Below, piece by piece: positions 61,801-64,000 of a stretch of 64,000 bases of DNA. The notes beneath the pieces are model-generated. The model was not told the DNA's origin. It was given only the letters and a program-made list of their open reading frames with translations, and ran no database searches. Position 1 is the first letter of the stretch. Every line of letters starts with the position of its first letter. The position numbers were made by a program, and so were the translations under genes. Location: positions 2,907,561 through 2,971,560 of the forward strand of contig NC_020166.2 in assembly GCF_000224145.3 (NCBI RefSeq), in the 5' to 3' direction. This DNA comes from Ciona intestinalis (taxonomy: Eukaryota > Chordata > Ascidiacea > Phlebobranchia > Cionidae).

Positions 61801-62246
61801 GAGAAGATTAGTATTTTTGTTATTAACTGGCCTAAAGGTTGGATAGTGGGTGGAGGAAATAGGACACCTTTTTCATTTTATTTTTCCCCATATGGTAGCA
61901 AATAAAGAACATTCAAAATATTATATAAAACCCTTCGCGACTCCCATATAGGCCTACTACTGTTAGTTGCTTAAAACAGGATAAGGATATTTGGATATTA
62001 TGTGCTAAAGGTCTCCCCCCACCCTACTATAATAAACTTATTAGTCCAATCGCAAATCAAGAGACTACAGGTAGTTAATTGCATAAGAAAGATATAAATT
62101 ATAAACAAACCTGGTTTTGAGCTGTTTTCCTTCAAACACACTTTGCAATCTTGATTATTGCATTGATCGAGCCCATACACGAAACTTGGGCTAAACTGGC
62201 ATAGAAGGAGAACTATTACTGCAGCGTTATTGTGCGTGGGGCGCAT
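55878..62246 (-). CDS. Orphan single-pass type I membrane receptor (9 exons)
   Basis: I do not recognise the family. Minus-strand exons: 62111-62246, 61399-61555, 60276-60439, 59469-59594, 58207-58326, 57229-57507, 56521-56708, 56229-56319, 55878-56158; 1,542 nt, 513 aa, all phases consistent. Signal peptide at 1-25 (VIVLLLCQFSPSFVYG), then CNNQDCKVC. The ectodomain (26-346) has scattered cysteines (DCC..PLMDKGC; YVCVF; IECES; TFTCLLLW; VNCMP) and several N-glycosylation sites. An acidic stretch in exon 4 has Tyr in DDYGSG and DAYEYYEEYE. One TM helix (~347-370) is followed by the stop-transfer HWKRK. The cytoplasmic tail (371-513) is Ser/Tyr-rich with no TIR, kinase or death domain that I can see. 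Five of the eight introns are phase 1 (others phases 2, 1, 0 mixed), usual for extracellular modules. It could be a cytokine-receptor-like or tunicate-specific recognition protein; that is inference only. Confidence 0.78.
56781..57039 (+). repeat. SINE copy with intact A box
   Basis: Head GGCGCCGTGGCAAAGTGGTT contains a perfect pol III A box (TGGCAAAGTGG); the B-box part is deleted here (GGTAATGTCCCTGGG). Body ends CGTTTTTCGGCCAGGCAAAG and AGTTACTTAC. Receptor intron 6. Confidence 0.88.
57678..57863 (-). repeat. MITE copy, diverged
   Basis: ATAGTCTGTGGGGTAAGGTG to TTTATCCTACCCCAACCCAT; receptor intron 5. Confidence 0.75.
58466..58592 (-). repeat. MITE copy, large internal deletion
   Basis: Both ends good (TAATAGGGTAAGGGAAGACG; CAATCTTCCCCCACCCTACT), but the element is only ~127 bp. 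Confidence 0.85.
58595..58711 (+). repeat. MITE right half abutting previous copy
   Basis: CAAAGAATTATAAAACCGTA to GTCCTCCCCCACCTTACAAT directly after the deleted copy. Confidence 0.8.
59273..59462 (+). repeat. MITE copy, full length
   Basis: AGTAGAGTGGGGGAGATGGG to CATCTTGACCCCAAACTATA; ends just before receptor exon 4 (59469), within its donor-side intron. Confidence 0.88.
59890..60044 (+). repeat. MITE copy, degraded
   Basis: TAGTAAAGTAGGGTAAAGTG, then a rearranged centre and TTTCTCCAACCCTACAATA. Confidence 0.6.
60046..60239 (+). repeat. MITE copy, full length
   Basis: TAGTAGGTACGGAGAAGATG to CATCTCCCCGCACCCTACTA; shares its left boundary with the previous degraded copy. Confidence 0.88.
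60670..60867 (+). repeat. MITE copy, full length
   Basis: ACAGTGGGGTGGGGGGAAAC to CATCTTCCCCCACCCTACTA; receptor intron 2. Confidence 0.9.
60884..60962 (-). repeat. SINE head fragment
   Basis: AAGGACACATGCGCCCACAA, GACGAGCCTTGAGCCAATTT and GACGCTAACCAATG, sitting between a MITE and a full SINE. Confidence 0.75.
60986..61371 (-). repeat. SINE copy, full length, with N gap
   Basis: Tail AATGAATGTAACTTACTTTA, body with CCTCGTGCCAGCTTACGAGT, then Ns (61158-61207), spacer CAACCCATCAGTGACCACTG, head with inverse B box GGAACCCATTACC and inverse A-box region CACTATATGCCACGGCGCCG. The gap lies in the repeat. Confidence 0.9.
61844..62031 (+). repeat. MITE copy, full length
   Basis: TAGTGGGTGGAGGAAATAGG to GTCTCCCCCCACCCTACTAT; receptor intron 1. 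Confidence 0.86.
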
Positions 62247-62556
62247 CGTTGTGACAGGAGAAACTGCTTCAGGGAGTCAGAACTTGAACTGGAAACAGCG
62301 AGTCATTGAATTTTGACACCAGCTACTGCGGGCTTTTATGTTCGTTCAACTTAAACCAAAGCTACCTTTTTTACAGACGAACAAGTTTGCAAGCATTTTG
62401 TCATTTTAAGTAGTTGTAAGGTACACACACGTAGGCTACTTTAGCGTAACTTCAATTTGTCACCTTTTCTAACTAACACAGTTTTATGTCTAAACTGTTG
62501 CCTTCATTTCCCAAGTTTTTTAACATTTATACTTTCTCATAAAACATTTGTCTCAG

Positions 62557-62848
62557 CGGACTCATAGGAACTGTTTTTGGTCTCTCGCTTGGGGGTTACA
62601 ATGATTTTCTCCCTTTTTGGCAAGTGCCAGCCGCTGCTTTGTTTCAAAGCGTTACTAGAGCGTGGACTGTTATCGCAGAAAACGATTACTACGCAGAGAT
62701 TACTTACTTTCACATAAACATAAGTTTTAAAACTTTTACTCCAGGAGTTTTTACCCGAAGCTTGGTAACCACTGTCGTTTTCCTGCTAATTCTATTCTCT
62801 TCCAAGTTTTACCATTACCTCTTCATAGCGGTTTGTAAACATGGCTAG
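62557..62848 (+). CDS. Candidate terminal exon, unrecognised hydrophobic protein
   Basis: After a plausible acceptor (tttgtctcag, ending 62556) one frame stays open for ~97 codons to TAG at 62846-62848: LIGTVFGLSLGGYNDFLPFW near the start and a second hydrophobic stretch TTVVFLLILFSS. No ATG opens it, so it would need an upstream exon in the ~300 bp separating it from the divergent receptor gene; I see none. AATAAA occurs at ~62945. Could be chance. Confidence 0.2.
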
Positions 62849-63613
62849 GGACTCAAACAAGTACGGGACTTTTTTTCCGGCTACCTATTTAATGATAGAT
62901 GAAAACAAAAGTTACATCATTATTCGGCAGTGTTCTCACTGTCCAATAAAGTGCGCGGTTACTATTGTGCTAAAATGTGGAGGTAAACTAATACATAATT
63001 TTTCAATGGCTAAATAAAGACATTAATAAGATGCCCGTAGTAAAAATTTCCCAGTTAGGTTTTGTTCCAAACAATTAGTTTCGACAGAGAAACTAAGATA
63101 TGTACAGGAAAAAATCAGACATGGGTCACTATTGCTAATATTAAAAATAATGCCGGTTGTAGGAGCTAGGGTTTAGCTCGAAAGCGGCTGCAGTTTTAGC
63201 CGTATAAGGAATAAGCGACTGATGTCTATAACTTAATTAATGCTCTCCACTTGATGAATATATACAGATGTATTGACGATAACGCAAATCATGAACGCTA
63301 GCCAGATTCCAACAATAACCAAAATAGAGCCAAATCAGCCAGGTTGCCAAAGAGTCAGATAGAGACCGAGCGAGAACCAGAGAGAGATTAAAAAACAGTT
63401 ATGTTCAGTCGCTAACAAATAGAACATTGTTAATAGCTGAACACATAATAACTAAATCTTAAACAGTTACGCTAAATTGCGATGCTAACAGAACCATGCA
63501 AGAACCTATACTGAAACGTAAACTAGAGAGACGGCGTTCGCATAACGAAGACAGGAGAAAGGCAATATATAAGCCAGTCAGACGGTGGCGCTAGACAGTC
63601 AGTAAAATAGTAA
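62849..63613. other. Spacer before the LINE, no gene seen
   Basis: No recognisable exon. Purine-rich GAGA-type stretch at 63,355-63,390. The final part may be 5' sequence of the LINE. Confidence 0.4.
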
Positions 63614-64000
63614 TTGTTGGAGTTAACACCGGTTTTACCGATACCAATATCCGATATCGCCAATCACTTAAACTCGCTATCGCTACCAAGACTTAGCCAT
63701 GACGACGCTCTCAATCTTGAGCAACCTATAAGGGTAGAAGAAATACACTCAACTATAACGTCCATGCCTAATAATAAAACGCCCGGGAACGACGGACTCA
63801 CAGCAGAGTTTTACAAAACCTTTTGGCCGGATATTAAAGTATTCCTTATCGACTCGATTCGACGCACTGAAGCTAAAGGCATGTTGTCGAATTCCCAGAC
63901 CGAAGGCGTAATAACACTGATTCCGAAAGAAGGTAAAGATCCGTTGCTTGCGACAAATTACCGACCCATCACGCTCCTTAACGTTGATTACAAAATATTT
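63614..64000 (+). mobile_element. LINE (L1/Tx1-type non-LTR retrotransposon) reverse transcriptase, truncated by window end
   Basis: Open frame of 129 codons to the last base. It has the N-terminal reverse-transcriptase block of L1-like elements: NNKTPGNDGLTAEFYKTFWP, then GVITLIPKEGKDP and NYRPITLLNVDYKIF. The frame opens after TAA at 63611-63613 with no ATG at its beginning, so this is an internal part of ORF2 or a 5'-truncated copy. The preceding ~350 bp (from ~63240) have no recognisable content and may belong to the element. Confidence 0.85.

Overview
Organism. The window reads as a tunicate (sea-squirt) nuclear genome, most likely Ciona: AT-rich, compact multi-exon genes with many introns of 55-600 bp, chordate-type protein families, and two interspersed repeat families repeated dozens of times. 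One is a ~190 bp MITE with long terminal inverted repeats. The other is a tRNA-derived SINE with an (ATTC)n tail. They resemble what I remember as Ciona Cimi-1 and Cics-1, but I could not check the names. All gene models below were built by hand from splice sites, frame continuity and domain logic; every chain keeps phase across all its introns. Layout. 1.5-19.4 kb (+): a 25-exon gene for a secreted LRR + Ig + mucin-like matrix protein of MXRA5/IGSF10-like architecture, with one unexplained in-frame stop. 21.2-22.5 kb (-): a three-exon gene for a 99-aa secreted six-cysteine peptide precursor that I do not recognise. 25.5-44.6 kb (-): a twelve-exon muscleblind-like (MBNL) RNA-splicing factor; besides the two canonical tandem CCCH pairs, it appears to carry a third tandem CCCH pair at its C-terminus. 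45-51 kb: no gene that I can support. 51.0-53.0 kb (+): four-exon secreted PEBP-family protein. 53.3-54.8 kb (-): two-exon mitochondrial ATP synthase subunit d. 55.9-62.2 kb (-): nine-exon orphan single-pass type I receptor with an acidic, tyrosine-rich extracellular stretch. 63.6-64.0 kb (+): start of a LINE reverse transcriptase that runs off the window. Repeats and assembly. About 40 MITE copies (intact, internally deleted, inverted or nested) and about 14 SINE pieces sit in nearly every intron and spacer. Two N gaps occur. The first (32,688-32,813) is flanked by the same ~190 bp on both sides, so it looks like two overlapping contig ends that were not merged. How the genes relate. This is an ordinary metazoan segment: neighbours are functionally unrelated and lie on both strands. 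No operon, prophage, CRISPR array or resistance island is present. The observations most worth following are the third zinc-finger pair of the MBNL gene, the orphan receptor and the small secreted peptide.
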